The notes: generated by a model not told the origin, from the sequence alone. Shown: positions 1-8,740, counted from the stretch's first letter. The stretch is 62,576 nucleotides of DNA from an uncultured Clostridia bacterium (GCA_946184925.1 CAMHHL010000002.1:1-62576), one strand, 5' to 3'. Numbers and translations are program-made.

Positions 1-268
1 GAGCGATCTTCTTGCCGTACAGAGAGGTAAGATCCTCGACGACCTGACGGTAGGAAACGCTGTCGATATCCATATCGGTTACGAAGAACATCCTGGGAAG
101 ATGGAACTTCTCGCACAGATCCCATGCCTTCTCCGTACCGGCTTCGATACCGGCCTTACCACTTACAACGATGATGGCTGCGTCTGCTGCAGATGCAGCT
201 TCATAAGCCTCACCTACAAAATCAAAATATCCGACTGTTTTACATAAGACCTTCTTTATCGCTAACAT
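1..268 (-). pseudogene. EF-G-like translational GTPase, N-terminally truncated and cut by window edge
   Basis: Reading leftward, the frame matches an elongation factor G paralogue from the G3 region onward (GYFDFVGEA, then AADAAIIVVSGKAG and a stretch around LPRMFFVTDMD), which is typical of the Clostridia EF-G-like GTPases. The homology stops abruptly near position 235. The first ATG in frame (268) gives only about 10 residues before GYFDFVGE, so the P-loop and switch I are absent and the G3 Asp and Pro are replaced by Lys and Val. There is no Shine-Dalgarno sequence before that ATG. The rest of the gene lies outside the window. It is therefore either a decayed gene with a lost 5' end or an assembly or recombination junction at about 235. 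The family match is strong; the cause of truncation is unknown. Confidence 0.7.
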
Positions 269-298
269 CCCGTGGAGCTTTTTTAGGGAGGAGCGTTG

Positions 299-406
299 AT
301 GAAAAATTTTCAGTCAAACAATGTCATGGTTCGAGATAACATTAATTTTTTAATACAAAAGCTCTTTTGGCGCACAAAAAAGTTGCAAACATTCATTCGT
401 TTGTGA
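299..406 (+). CDS. possible 35-aa small ORF
   Basis: An ATG at 299 is preceded by an unusually good Shine-Dalgarno sequence (AGGGAGGAG at 285-293). It opens a 35-codon frame rich in Asn, Phe, Lys and Gln that ends at TGA 404-406. I recognise no family. It lies just beyond the point where the EF-G homology breaks and runs divergently from it. It could be a small protein, the start of a broken gene, or chance. The only support is the ribosome-binding site. Confidence 0.22.
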   Translation: MKNFQSNNVMVRDNINFLIQKLFWRTKKLQTFIRL

Positions 407-556
407 CGTTTTCTTTATTCATAAAATGAAGCTGTTGTTTTATATTAGTGTACTAATTGTCTTTATAAATAATTCGTTATTCGAAAAATAAAGTACATAA
501 TAATACAATATCCCGAAAAAAGTGGAGATACTATGACGAATTTTGTCGTTTTTTAC

Positions 557-585
557 TTGATTTTGTACTTAATGTGAAGTATAAT
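557..585 (+). promoter_or_regulatory. sigma-A promoter of the ABC exporter operon
   Basis: TTGATT (557-562), a 17-bp spacer and TATAAT (580-585) lie about 118 bp before the first ABC gene. A second TATAAT at 668-673 has no clear -35. The rest of 407-702 is AT-rich with no other gene seen. Confidence 0.65.
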
Positions 586-702
586 TGTATCTGTATGATA
601 ATTGCAGGTGCGCGTTATTAAAAAAGCTGTCTGCGAAGGCTTTTAGTAATATCAGTGCTTTTGCGGTTATAATATGCCAAAATTTTTTTAAGAGGGGATG
701 TC

Positions 703-2460
703 ATGTTTAAATTACTCTTCAAAAACATGAAGGCGAAAAACTGGATCTCGGTAATCGCGATTTTCTTGCTGACGCTGGGTGAAGTTTACTTCATGATGAC
801 AATTGTAAGCTACATCAGCTTGCTCACGAACGCTGTTCAGAACAGCCGGGAAAACGGCGTAGCCGAAATCTGGTGGTATGGACTGTATATGGTCATTTGC
901 GCTATTATGATGGCGGCTATCGAGGTTATTATCAGGTTTGTAGCCAGTGCGACCGCGTCCAGTTGTGTTACCGGTATCAGGCAGAAAATGTACGAGAGAG
1001 TAAATGAGTTCGCTATTTCGGACTTCGCTTCTTTCTCTACCGAGTCCTTGATTACCAGAACAACCAATGATATGCAGAACGTTCATATCGCGTGGATTAC
1101 TTTCTTAAAGACCGCTTTCCTTGCTCCTGTAGTAATGGTTTGGTCAATTACTCTTCTGTTACAGTACGCGAGCACTTCGCTGACAGTTGTTACGGCAGTC
1201 TGGCTGGTTCTGCTTATCGCAGTTGTTATTGTTCTGCTCATGATGTTAACGCCTAAGTACAAGGTTGTTCAGAAGCTGACCGATATGCTCAACGTCGCTT
1301 CCAGAGAGAACCTCACCGGCGTTAGAGTTGTCAGAGCGTTCAACGCTGAAAAATATCAGGAAAACAAGTTCGAAAAGGTCAACACTTCCTTCACAAAGGT
1401 ACAGATTTTCGCAGGTAGAGTGCTGTCCTTCTTCACTCCTTTCGTAATGATGGTTATGACCGGTCTTTCACTTTCCATTCTTTGGGTGAGTGCATATGTC
1501 CTCAACGGTATGGATATGGAAGCCGCTTCGCAGTCGTTCAGCGCAACCAATGCGTTCATTATGCTTGCAAGCCAGATTATTATGTCCTTCGTACTTATGG
1601 TAACGCTTATCGTTATCTGGCCGAGAGCTTCGGTCAGCGCAAAGCGTGTCCATGAGGTAATTGTTCACGAGGTATCCGTGCTTGATACCGAAAATCCTGT
1701 TCCTTTCAAGGAAGCAGGTACAATCGAATTCAAAAACGTCGGTTTTGCTTATCCCGGCGCTGAAAAAGAGGCTGTATCCGATATTTCCTTCAAGGTTAAG
1801 CAGGGCGAGACTATTGCGTTCATCGGCGCTACAGGTAGTGGCAAGACCACAATCATCAACATGATTCCGCGTATGGCTGATTGTACTCGCGGCGAGGTTC
1901 TTGTTGACGGCGTAAACGTCAAGGACGTTCTCCAGAAGGATTTGAGAGACCGCATCGGTTACGCTCCGCAGAGAGGATTCCTCTTCAAGGGCAACATCAA
2001 GGATAACATCGCCTTCAAGGATAATGATATGACGCTCACTGATGTCAGATGGGCGGCTGAAATCGCAGACGCCGACGGCTTTGTTATGAAGAAGAGAAAC
2101 GGATATGATTCCGATGTTGCTCAGGGCGGCTCCAACTTCTCCGGCGGTCAGAAGCAGAGACTCTGCATCGCGCGTGCGGTTGCGACAAAGCCCGAGATTC
2201 TGATTTTCGACGACTCGTTCTCCGCACTTGACTATAAGACTGACAAAACCGTCAGAGGTCGTATCGCGGAGCAACTTCCGAATACAACAAGAGTTATTAT
2301 CGCTCAGCGCGTCGGTACCATTATGGACGCAGATCAGATTGTCGTACTTGATAACGGTAAGATGGTCGGTATCGGCAAGCACTATGACCTTGTCAGAAAT
2401 TGTCCTGTTTATCAGGAGATTGCGTTATCTCAGCTTAGTAAGGAGGAGTTAGGACTATGA
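703..2460 (+). CDS. ABC exporter half-transporter, degenerate-site subunit
   Basis: A 585-aa half-transporter with an N-terminal six-helix membrane domain (roughly residues 15-310) and a C-terminal ATPase domain. Walker A GATGSGKTT is near residue 374 and the signature FSGGQ near 478. The Walker B reads LIFDDSFSALD, with Asp where the catalytic Glu normally sits, and the H-loop is AQR, with Gln for His. This is the pattern of the non-hydrolysing subunit in heterodimeric exporters such as BmrCD or TM287/288. The start has GAGGGG a few bases upstream. The stop overlaps the next gene's ATG by 4 bp, so the two halves are co-translated. The substrate (drug, peptide or lipid) cannot be read from sequence. 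Confidence 0.92.
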   Translation: MFKLLFKNMKAKNWISVIAIFLLTLGEVYFMMTIVSYISLLTNAVQNSRENGVAEIWWYGLYMVICAIMMAAIEVIIRFVASATASSCVTGIRQKMYERVNEFAISDFASFSTESLITRTTNDMQNVHIAWITFLKTAFLAPVVMVWSITLLLQYASTSLTVVTAVWLVLLIAVVIVLLMMLTPKYKVVQKLTDMLNVASRENLTGVRVVRAFNAEKYQENKFEKVNTSFTKVQIFAGRVLSFFTPFVMMVMTGLSLSILWVSAYVLNGMDMEAASQSFSATNAFIMLASQIIMSFVLMVTLIVIWPRASVSAKRVHEVIVHEVSVLDTENPVPFKEAGTIEFKNVGFAYPGAEKEAVSDISFKVKQGETIAFIGATGSGKTTIINMIPRMADCTRGEVLVDGVNVKDVLQKDLRDRIGYAPQRGFLFKGNIKDNIAFKDNDMTLTDVRWAAEIADADGFVMKKRNGYDSDVAQGGSNFSGGQKQRLCIARAVATKPEILIFDDSFSALDYKTDKTVRGRIAEQLPNTTRVIIAQRVGTIMDADQIVVLDNGKMVGIGKHYDLVRNCPVYQEIALSQLSKEELGL

Positions 2461-4244
2461 GTACAAACACCAAAGCTCCTGCTAAGGAAAAGAACAAGCT
2501 CGGAAGTCTTGTGAAAGCGTTCAGGCATTATTATGTTCCGTTTATCGTTTCGCTTGTTCTGCTTATGACTTCTGTTGTCTTTACAATTTTAACACCGGGC
2601 ACAATCCGTGATTTGACTAATGAAATCTCACCTGTCGGCAAAGAGGCTGTCAACGGCGTTTTCGTTGTCAATATGGAAAACGTGCTTAATTACGCTATTA
2701 TTCTCATCGCGTACATCGGAATTGCATTCCTCGGTGGTTTTATTTCCGCCTTTATTCTCAACACAATTATTCAGAAATTCTCAAAGGATTTGAGACAGCA
2801 GATTTCCTCAAAAATCAACAAAATGCCGCTCAACTACTTTGATACTACTCAGACCGGTGATATCCTCTCCGTTATCACCAACGATGTCGATATTCTCAGC
2901 ACCTCACTGCAGAACTCCGTAGGTATGCTTGTGCAGTCGGGCGCAATGCTCATCGGCGTATTCATCGCAATGTTCCTCGCTTGCTGGCAGATGGCGCTTG
3001 TTGTTGTTTGCTCGCTCCCGATTATGATGATTATCATCGGACTTACCTTCAAGTTCGCGCTTCCGCTGTTCGATAAGAACCAGAAGCTTCTCGGTGAGGT
3101 TAACGCCGCCGTTGAAGAAAACTATTCCGGTCAGCTTGTCATCAAGGCATTCAACGCTGAGGAGAAGAAGGTTGAGGAGTTCAGAGAGAAAAACGACCTC
3201 TTCGGCACCATTCTTTACAAATCTCAGGCTATCGGTACCCTTATCGAGCCTGCAATGCAGTTTGTATCATATCTGACCTATGCCGCTGTTCTTATTGTTG
3301 CCGGTCTGCTCTTTGCAAACGGCGCTATCTCCGACATCGGTATCATCACAGGCTTTATCATCTATGTTTCACTGTTCCAGGAGCCTCTTGCACAAATCGG
3401 TCAGGCGAGCTCAACAATTCAGCTCGGTACTGCTGCGTGCAACAGAGTATTCAACTTCCTCGAGCAGGAAGAGCTTGACGACGAGAGCGACAAGAAGCAG
3501 CTCCTCGACCATAACCACATCCGCGGTGAGGTTGAGTTTAAGGACGTTTGCTTCGGTTATGATCCCAAGAAGCTTACTATCCGCAACTTCTCCGGTAAGA
3601 TTAAGCCCGGCATGAAGGTCGCTATCATCGGTCCCACCGGCGCAGGAAAGACAACTCTCGTCAACCTTCTGATGCGTTTCTATGAAATCACCAGCGGTGA
3701 TATCCTCGTTGACGGCGTTTCCATCAAGGATATGTCGCGTCAGGAGCTGAGAGATATCTTCGGCATGATTCTCCAGGAGACATGGGTTATCAACGGTACT
3801 CTCAGAGAGAATATCGTCTACAACCTCAAAAATGTTGACGAGAACAGACTCCGCGAGATTCTCGAGGAAACCAACCTGAGCCACTATGTCGATACACTTC
3901 CGGACGGACTTGACACTGAGATTCAGAAAGAGAGCGCTCTCTCCGCAGGTCAGAAACAGCTTGTCACTATCGCGAGAGCGATGACCGAGAACGCGCCTAT
4001 GCTCATTCTTGACGAAGCGACAAGTAACGTTGATACAAGAACAGAAATCCTGATTCAGAAGGCAATGGATTCTCTGACAAGCGGAAGAACAAGCTTTGTT
4101 ATCGCGCACAGACTGTCCACTATAAAGAACGCCGACCTGATTTTTGTTATGAAGGACGGTAACATTGTAGAAACCGGAAACCATGACTCACTCATGGAGC
4201 TCGGCGGTCTCTACAGCGAAATCTACAATTCGCAGTTTAACTAA
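2457..4244 (+). CDS. ABC exporter half-transporter, catalytic partner
   Basis: A 595-aa partner of the preceding gene with the same fold: a membrane domain followed by an ATPase domain with Walker A GPTGAGKTT, canonical Walker B ILDEATSNVD (Glu present) and H-loop AHR. Its signature is LSAGQ rather than LSGGQ. In the heterodimer its own Walker motifs pair with the FSGGQ of subunit 1, giving a competent site. Its weak signature pairs with the defective Walker B of subunit 1. The defects of the two proteins therefore fall into the same nucleotide site, as in known asymmetric exporters. A Shine-Dalgarno sequence AAGGAGGAG lies inside the end of the upstream gene. Confidence 0.93.
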   Translation: MSTNTKAPAKEKNKLGSLVKAFRHYYVPFIVSLVLLMTSVVFTILTPGTIRDLTNEISPVGKEAVNGVFVVNMENVLNYAIILIAYIGIAFLGGFISAFILNTIIQKFSKDLRQQISSKINKMPLNYFDTTQTGDILSVITNDVDILSTSLQNSVGMLVQSGAMLIGVFIAMFLACWQMALVVVCSLPIMMIIIGLTFKFALPLFDKNQKLLGEVNAAVEENYSGQLVIKAFNAEEKKVEEFREKNDLFGTILYKSQAIGTLIEPAMQFVSYLTYAAVLIVAGLLFANGAISDIGIITGFIIYVSLFQEPLAQIGQASSTIQLGTAACNRVFNFLEQEELDDESDKKQLLDHNHIRGEVEFKDVCFGYDPKKLTIRNFSGKIKPGMKVAIIGPTGAGKTTLVNLLMRFYEITSGDILVDGVSIKDMSRQELRDIFGMILQETWVINGTLRENIVYNLKNVDENRLREILEETNLSHYVDTLPDGLDTEIQKESALSAGQKQLVTIARAMTENAPMLILDEATSNVDTRTEILIQKAMDSLTSGRTSFVIAHRLSTIKNADLIFVMKDGNIVETGNHDSLMELGGLYSEIYNSQFN

Positions 4245-4264
4245 AGTAATATACTGCAAAAAGG

Positions 4265-4297
4265 GGAGCAGAGGGAAAACCTCTGCTCCTTCTGTCT
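4265..4297 (+). terminator. terminator of the ABC operon
   Basis: A perfect 10-bp stem, GGAGCAGAGG (4265-4274) with CCTCTGCTCC (4280-4289), and a GAAAA loop. The following T run is interrupted (TTCTGTCTG), so termination may be moderate. Confidence 0.75.
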
Positions 4298-4421
4298 GTA
4301 CGACCACCACTGTTCCTGATTACTTATTCACTATTACTTGTTTCATCTCCCCAAAACATAACGCATGGGTTTTAAAAAATTATGTAATATGCATATATGT
4401 TACAATAATTTCTTAAAAAGG

Positions 4422-4450
4422 TTGCAATTTGAAACAATATCTGTTATAAT
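4422..4450 (+). promoter_or_regulatory. sigma-A promoter of the NlpC/P60 gene
   Basis: TTGCAA (4422-4427), a 17-bp spacer and TATAAT (4445-4450), about 70 bp before the start codon. The predicted transcription start (about 4457) falls inside the WalR-type box that follows. Confidence 0.75.
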
Positions 4451-4467
4451 TGTAACAGTTTTGTAAC
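4451..4467 (+). promoter_or_regulatory. WalR (YycF) binding-site match
   Basis: TGTAAC, five bases, TGTAAC. This is an exact match to the WalR consensus TGTWAH-N5-TGTWAH known from Bacillus and Staphylococcus. It starts directly after the -10 box and covers the predicted transcription start of a cell-wall hydrolase gene, the classic WalRK target class. Its position inside the core promoter would favour repression by WalR, as for B. subtilis iseA and pdaC. The direction of control is inferred. Confidence 0.6.
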
Positions 4468-4521
4468 AAACCGCATATAACAATTCTAATTCTCGCGGTT
4501 TTGTGGAGGTATCAAATTTAT

Positions 4522-6093
4522 ATGAAGAAGCGATTAAAACGTATTTTAGCATTGGCAATCGCCATGATAATTCTTGTTTCTGTTTGTGTAGTCAGCTCGT
4601 TTTCAACTCATGCGAGCGGCACCGGTGCAGGTCTTGCGGAATGGGCGCTTGGCGCATATAATCAGGGTTGGAGTTATGTTTACGGCAGCGCGACACCGGG
4701 CGCCGTTGACTGCTCGGGACTGATTTGGTCATATTGCGGAGGAGAGCGTGTCGATATGCTCGGAGCCTCAACGGAATACGGCTATGTGAGCTCAGGCGTT
4801 CCAAGAGTGCACGGACTAGGACTTCATCAGCCCGGTCACGTCGGTGTTTATATCGGCGACGGTATGGCTGTTGACGCAAGAGACGAGAGCTCTGGCGTTT
4901 GCTATGATTCGGTTTATAACAAATCGTGGGTAGAATGGTTCAGATTCTCCGCCGTAAGCTATACCTACAACGGCTGGGAGAAGTTCAACGGAAACTATTA
5001 TTATTATGAAAACGGCGAGTATGTTGTCAGCACAAGCAGAGAAATCGGCGGAGTGACCTACAGTTTTGACTCCACCGGCGCTTCCGACAAGACACCGGGA
5101 GACATGAATGCGGTTGCGAACAACAGTGGCAGCTCGTCATCTTCAACACCAAAGAAGAGCAGCTCTTCATCCGAGAGCTCATCCGACACCGGTTCCGACA
5201 GCTCATATGAAGAGCCCGAGGAGACAAAGACAACATATCAGCTCGGCGACTTTGACGACGAAGTAATCAAGATTCAGTCCCGTCTCGCGGAGCTTGGCTA
5301 TTACAAGGCAGAGGTTACCGGATATTTCGGCGAGCTCACACAGAAGGCTTACAGAAAATTCCAGAAAACAGCCGGATTTACCGTTGACGGCATTGCAGGT
5401 CAGAACGAGCTTGAGTTCCTCTATTCCGACGACGCTCCCTCGGCTCCCGTCAAGACGGAGAAGAAGGAGACTGTACAGGAGGAAAAGACAACCTACCGTG
5501 TCGGAGATTACGGCGATAAGGTTCTTGAAATCCAGACAAGACTTGCCGAACTCGGTTATTATGACGCCGAACTCACAGGCTTCTACGGTGAAGTTACCGA
5601 GGCTGCCGTCACCGCCTTCCAGCTCAACAACGGTCTTTACGGTACTGGCGAGGTTGAGGAAGACACATTAGCGATACTTCTCTCCGAGAACGCTGTTCCG
5701 GCACCCGAGACCGAGGAAGTTGAAGAGGCTGAGGAAGCCGTTGAGGAAGAAACCGAGCCCGAATTTGTTGTTAAGACAGACGAGCCGGTTATCGAGACAA
5801 ACCCGATTTACAGTCTTGCAGAGGATAACGCGCAGGCTGCCGGGGATGTTGCGCTAACCACCAACAAGCTCACCAAGAAGGCTCTCGCAAGCCTCAAGGC
5901 AACCGACGCGAAGGCTGCCACAATCGAAACTGACGAGAAGAACGCCGGTTTCCTTGTATGGATGTTCGTAGTTCTCGGAGTTGCGGTTGTAATCAGCGGA
6001 GTGATGTTTATACTCAGCCGCCGTGGTTCACGCTACACCGGCACAAGAACTAAGTCCGCAAAGAAATCAAATCCCAACGTCAGATATTGGTAA
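4522..6093 (+). CDS. secreted NlpC/P60 cell-wall peptidase with two PG-binding domains and C-terminal membrane anchor
   Basis: A 523-aa surface protein. A signal peptide (about residues 1-32) is followed by an NlpC/P60 domain with catalytic Cys in AVDCSG (about C64) and His in PGHVGVY (about H106). Next come one aromatic GW-type wall-binding repeat, a Ser-rich linker, and two peptidoglycan_binding_1 modules sharing IQ-RLAELGYY. An acidic Glu-rich stretch and one transmembrane helix near the C-terminus with a basic cytoplasmic tail follow. It probably cleaves stem peptides while tethered to the membrane. The ATG at 4522 is chosen over the in-frame TTG at 4501, because the GGAGG lies between them and the signal peptide starts there. 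Confidence 0.88.
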   Translation: MKKRLKRILALAIAMIILVSVCVVSSFSTHASGTGAGLAEWALGAYNQGWSYVYGSATPGAVDCSGLIWSYCGGERVDMLGASTEYGYVSSGVPRVHGLGLHQPGHVGVYIGDGMAVDARDESSGVCYDSVYNKSWVEWFRFSAVSYTYNGWEKFNGNYYYYENGEYVVSTSREIGGVTYSFDSTGASDKTPGDMNAVANNSGSSSSSTPKKSSSSSESSSDTGSDSSYEEPEETKTTYQLGDFDDEVIKIQSRLAELGYYKAEVTGYFGELTQKAYRKFQKTAGFTVDGIAGQNELEFLYSDDAPSAPVKTEKKETVQEEKTTYRVGDYGDKVLEIQTRLAELGYYDAELTGFYGEVTEAAVTAFQLNNGLYGTGEVEEDTLAILLSENAVPAPETEEVEEAEEAVEEETEPEFVVKTDEPVIETNPIYSLAEDNAQAAGDVALTTNKLTKKALASLKATDAKAATIETDEKNAGFLVWMFVVLGVAVVISGVMFILSRRGSRYTGTRTKSAKKSNPNVRYW

Positions 6094-6098
6094 AATAA

Positions 6099-6135
6099 AA
6101 AGCACACTTGCGAAAAGCAGGTGTGCTTTTTTCTT
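6099..6135 (+). terminator. terminator of the NlpC/P60 gene
   Basis: A 12-bp stem, AAGCACACTTGC with GCAGGTGTGCTT, and a GAAAA loop, followed by a T run. Strong Rho-independent form. The space up to 6241 holds nothing else clear. Confidence 0.9.
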
Positions 6136-6241
6136 ATGCTCCCTTTGGCTTATCTTAATGATATTGCCCTTCGGGGTGCTTTTTAAGTTCCATGGTTAAA
6201 GTTAAAAGTTGTTAGTTTATCATTCTCTAAATCATAATTAC

Positions 6242-6655
6242 TTATTTATCAATTTTGCCGACAATCGGCTCGGGGTCAATGCCTTGGCGCTCGTAGTAGT
6301 CGGAGAGGGCGGACTTGACGGCTTCCTCGGCGAGCACGGAGCAGTGAACCTTTACCGGCGGAAGCCCGTCGAGCGCTTCCATAACCGCTTTGTTTGTGAG
6401 CTTGAGCGCGTCGTCAATGGTTTTGCCCTTAATCATTTCGGTTGCCATTGAGCTTGTCGCGATAGCCGCGCCGCAGCCAAAGGTTTTGAACTTGACGTCG
6501 CTGATTGTGTCTCCGTCAATCTTGAGGTACATCTTCATAATGTCTCCGCATTTTGAGTTGCCAACCTCGCCGATACCGTCCGCGTTCTCAATCTCGCCGA
6601 CGTTGCGAGGATTAGCGAAGTGATCCATTACTTTTTCTGAATATGTAAATGCCAT
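6242..6655 (-). CDS. nifU: Fe-S cluster scaffold protein, IscU/NifU N-terminal type
   Basis: A 137-aa single-domain scaffold on which [2Fe-2S] or [4Fe-4S] clusters are assembled in the cytosol. The three ligand cysteines are in the expected places: SKCGD, FGCGAA and VHCSVLAEEA, with the Asp after the first Cys that helps release the cluster. The length matches the stand-alone IscU-like proteins of Clostridia. It follows the cysteine desulfurase gene on the same strand, its functional partner, with repeat element A1 between them. AAAGGA precedes the ATG. No iscR regulator or hscAB chaperones are in the window. Confidence 0.95.
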   Translation of the reverse strand: MAFTYSEKVMDHFANPRNVGEIENADGIGEVGNSKCGDIMKMYLKIDGDTISDVKFKTFGCGAAIATSSMATEMIKGKTIDDALKLTNKAVMEALDGLPPVKVHCSVLAEEAVKSALSDYYERQGIDPEPIVGKIDK

Positions 6656-6716
6656 TTTGATTTTCCTTTCATATGTTATTGGGAAGTGAAAAAATTAGTT
6701 AATAAGGAATAGTTGT

Positions 6717-6866
6717 GGTTGAGTAGATAGGTCGAATATAAAAAAGCGTCGCTGCGCCGAAAATATTAATATGCATGCTGCGCAAGCAGCATATATCTTC
6801 GATAGTAGCAAGCTATGGAATTCGGTCGGGAACTAAATGTTGGATTCTTGCAATCAGTTTGCACGC
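6717..6866 (+). repeat. repeat element A, copy A1
   Basis: Diverged copy of the ~130 bp palindromic element, in the forward orientation. It shares the head GTTGAGTAGATAGGTCG, the core TGCTGCGCAAGCAGCA and the tail motif TTCGGTCGGG. It occupies the nifS-nifU gap. Confidence 0.75.
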
Positions 6867-6867
6867 T

Positions 6868-6900
6868 CACCACTGTTCCATATTCACTATTCACTCATCA
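6868..6900. repeat. degenerate heptanucleotide tract at the nifS stop codon
   Basis: TTCACTA-type 7-bp units (GTGAATA on the minus strand). The nifS stop codon TGA (6893-6891) lies inside the tract. Confidence 0.6.
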
Positions 6901-8072
6901 CTTTTGATAATCTTCTCCCAAAGGGGTGACATTGCTCTGAGCATTTCTACAATTCCGGGAACAGTTTCGAGGATATAGTCGATGTCGTCCTCGGTGGTGC
7001 TTTCGTCAAAGGTCATTCTCGTGCTGCCGTGGGCTATCTCGTGAGGGAGCCCGATTGCGAGCAAAACGTGGCTCGGGTCAAGGCTTCCGGATGTACACGC
7101 TGAGCCCGACGATGCTGATACTCCTGCCATATCGAGCCTGAGAAGGAGACTTTCGCCCTCAATACCCTCGAAGCACATGTTCACGTTTCCGGGAAGACGA
7201 TGAACTCTGTCGCCGTTGAGACGGCTTCTCGGGATTTTCAGCAATCCGTCGATGAGCTTGTCCCTGAGCTTTGTGAGCTTTTCGCAGCGCTCGTCCATTG
7301 TGTCAACCGCAAGCTGCAACGCCGCGTCAAGCCCGACAATTCCTGCTATATTCTCTGTTCCCGCGCGCTTTCCGCGCTCCTGTGCGCCGCCCTCGATTAG
7401 GTTGTTAATCAGAATTCCCTTGCGGACATATAGCATTCCGCAACCCTTGGGGCCGTGGATTTTGTGCGCGGTGAGGGAGAGAAGGTCAATGTTCTGCTCA
7501 ACTACATTGATTTTGCAGTAGCCGGCCGCCTGAACCGCGTCGGTGTGGAACAGCACGCCGCGCTCGCGACAGATTTTGCCGATTTCCGCGATTGGCTGAA
7601 TGGTGCCGATTTCATTGTTAGCGTACATTATTGACACCAGCGCGGTATCCTCGCGGATTGCTGCCGCGACATCTTCGGGCTTTACAATGCCGTTTTCGTA
7701 CACATCAAGGTATGTCACCTCAAATCCCTCGCGTTCCAGCGCGGCGCATGTGTGCAGTATTGCGTGGTGCTCAAATTTTGAGGTGATAATGTGGCGCTTG
7801 CCGCGTGCTTTGAGCTTTGTGCACACGCCCTTGAGCGCCCAGTTGTCAGATTCACTGCCGCCGGAAGTGAAGTACACCTCGCCGGGTCTCTTTGCTCCGA
7901 TGTTCTTCGCAATGTTCGCTCTCGCGTCCTCAACCGCTTTCTTGGCGGTCTGACCGATTGTGTACAGGCTTGACGGATTGCCGTAAATCTCGGTGAGATA
8001 TGGCATCATCTTCTCGAGCACAACAGGCGAGAGTTTTGTAGTCGCCGCATTGTCTGCGTAGATTTTTCTCAT
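6891..8072 (-). CDS. nifS: cysteine desulfurase, NifS/IscS class
   Basis: A 393-aa PLP enzyme that strips sulfur from cysteine and hands it, as a persulfide, to the scaffold encoded next door. It shows the PLP lysine in [10 protein letters not shown], the early motif AGNAATTK-like DNAATTKLS at the N-terminus, and the mobile-loop cysteine in SSGSACTSG followed by DPSHVL. Length and motifs fit group I NifS/IscS desulfurases of anaerobes. The start has AAGGAG upstream. The last codons and stop (KSDE then TGA) run into a heptad repeat tract, so the C-terminus may have been trimmed or extended by repeat growth. Confidence 0.96.
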   Translation of the reverse strand: MRKIYADNAATTKLSPVVLEKMMPYLTEIYGNPSSLYTIGQTAKKAVEDARANIAKNIGAKRPGEVYFTSGGSESDNWALKGVCTKLKARGKRHIITSKFEHHAILHTCAALEREGFEVTYLDVYENGIVKPEDVAAAIREDTALVSIMYANNEIGTIQPIAEIGKICRERGVLFHTDAVQAAGYCKINVVEQNIDLLSLTAHKIHGPKGCGMLYVRKGILINNLIEGGAQERGKRAGTENIAGIVGLDAALQLAVDTMDERCEKLTKLRDKLIDGLLKIPRSRLNGDRVHRLPGNVNMCFEGIEGESLLLRLDMAGVSASSGSACTSGSLDPSHVLLAIGLPHEIAHGSTRMTFDESTTEDDIDYILETVPGIVEMLRAMSPLWEKIIKSDE

Positions 8073-8089
8073 AATGATTACTCCTTTTT

Positions 8090-8124
8090 TAGTTGTAAGT
8101 GGTAAGTTGTAAGCGGTAAGTTAA
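8090..8124. repeat. degenerate heptanucleotide tract upstream of nifS
   Basis: AGTTGTA / AGTGGTA / AGTTGTA / AGCGGTA / AGTTAAT units in exact 7-bp steps, next to repeat A2. Confidence 0.65.
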
Positions 8125-8254
8125 TGTCGTGCAGACAGATTGCACTATACTAACGTTTTGTGCCCGACCGAATTATAATGTTTGCTGCGCAAGCAACATA
8201 TTGATACGGTCGGCGCAGTAACGTTGTTTCCTTATCCGACCTGTCTACTCGACC
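8125..8254 (-). repeat. repeat element A, copy A2
   Basis: Long copy in reverse orientation. Its reverse complement is nearly identical to copy A4 (17197-17326), including AGTATAGTGCAATCTGTC at the tail and GGTCGAGTAGA at the head. Whole-length imperfect palindrome with a GC-rich central hairpin. Confidence 0.88.
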
Positions 8255-8280
8255 AACATTATTCACTATTCGTTATTCTT
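8255..8280. repeat. heptanucleotide tract supplying the rnhA stop
   Basis: TTCACTA TTCGTTA TTCTTTA units. On the minus strand they encode the last residues of RNase HI (KNNE) and the TAG stop. Confidence 0.6.
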
Positions 8281-8709
8281 TAATTCCGCTTGCGCTATGG
8301 CAAGACGGTCGCAGCGTTCGTTCTCGGGGTGTCCGGCGTGACCTTTTACCCAGTGAACGTCAACCTCGTGTGTTTTGCAGAGCGTGAGGAGCTTGTCCCA
8401 CAACTCGGGGTTAAGCGCTTTTTCCTTTTTGTTGCGCATCCAGCCGTTTGCTTTCCATTTCTCAGCCCAGCCCAATGTCAGTGCGTTGCTGACGTACTGG
8501 CTGTCGGTGTACAGGCTTACCTTGCAGGGTTGATTAAGCAGTTCGAGCGCGCGGATAACCGCTGTGAGCTCCATGCGGTTGTTGGTGGTGTTTGCTTCGC
8601 CGCCGGAGATTTCCTTCTCCACACCGTTATATCTCAGAATTGCGCCCCAGCCCCCGGGACCGGGGTTGCCTTTGCAGGCGCCGTCGGTGTATATCTCAAC
8701 GTTTTTCAA
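8266..8709 (-). CDS. rnhA: ribonuclease HI
   Basis: A 147-aa endonuclease that cuts the RNA strand of RNA-DNA hybrids. All four carboxylates are visible: Asp in [14 protein letters not shown], Glu in NRMELTAV, Asp in LYTDSQYV, and the last Asp in ENERCDRLA. The flexible-loop His is in [11 protein letters not shown]. The start codon is TTG with GGAGG six bases upstream; no ATG gives the conserved N-terminus. The final codons and TAG come from a heptad repeat. It is divergent from rnjA, with the B1 tandem repeats between. Confidence 0.95.
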   Translation of the reverse strand: MKNVEIYTDGACKGNPGPGGWGAILRYNGVEKEISGGEANTTNNRMELTAVIRALELLNQPCKVSLYTDSQYVSNALTLGWAEKWKANGWMRNKKEKALNPELWDKLLTLCKTHEVDVHWVKGHAGHPENERCDRLAIAQAELKNNE

Positions 8710-8740
8710 TTTTTGCCTCCATATTTATATGATAAATCCT

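Noticed and set aside
1468..2382. 304-codon minus-strand frame
   Set aside because: Shadow of the ABC exporter gene.
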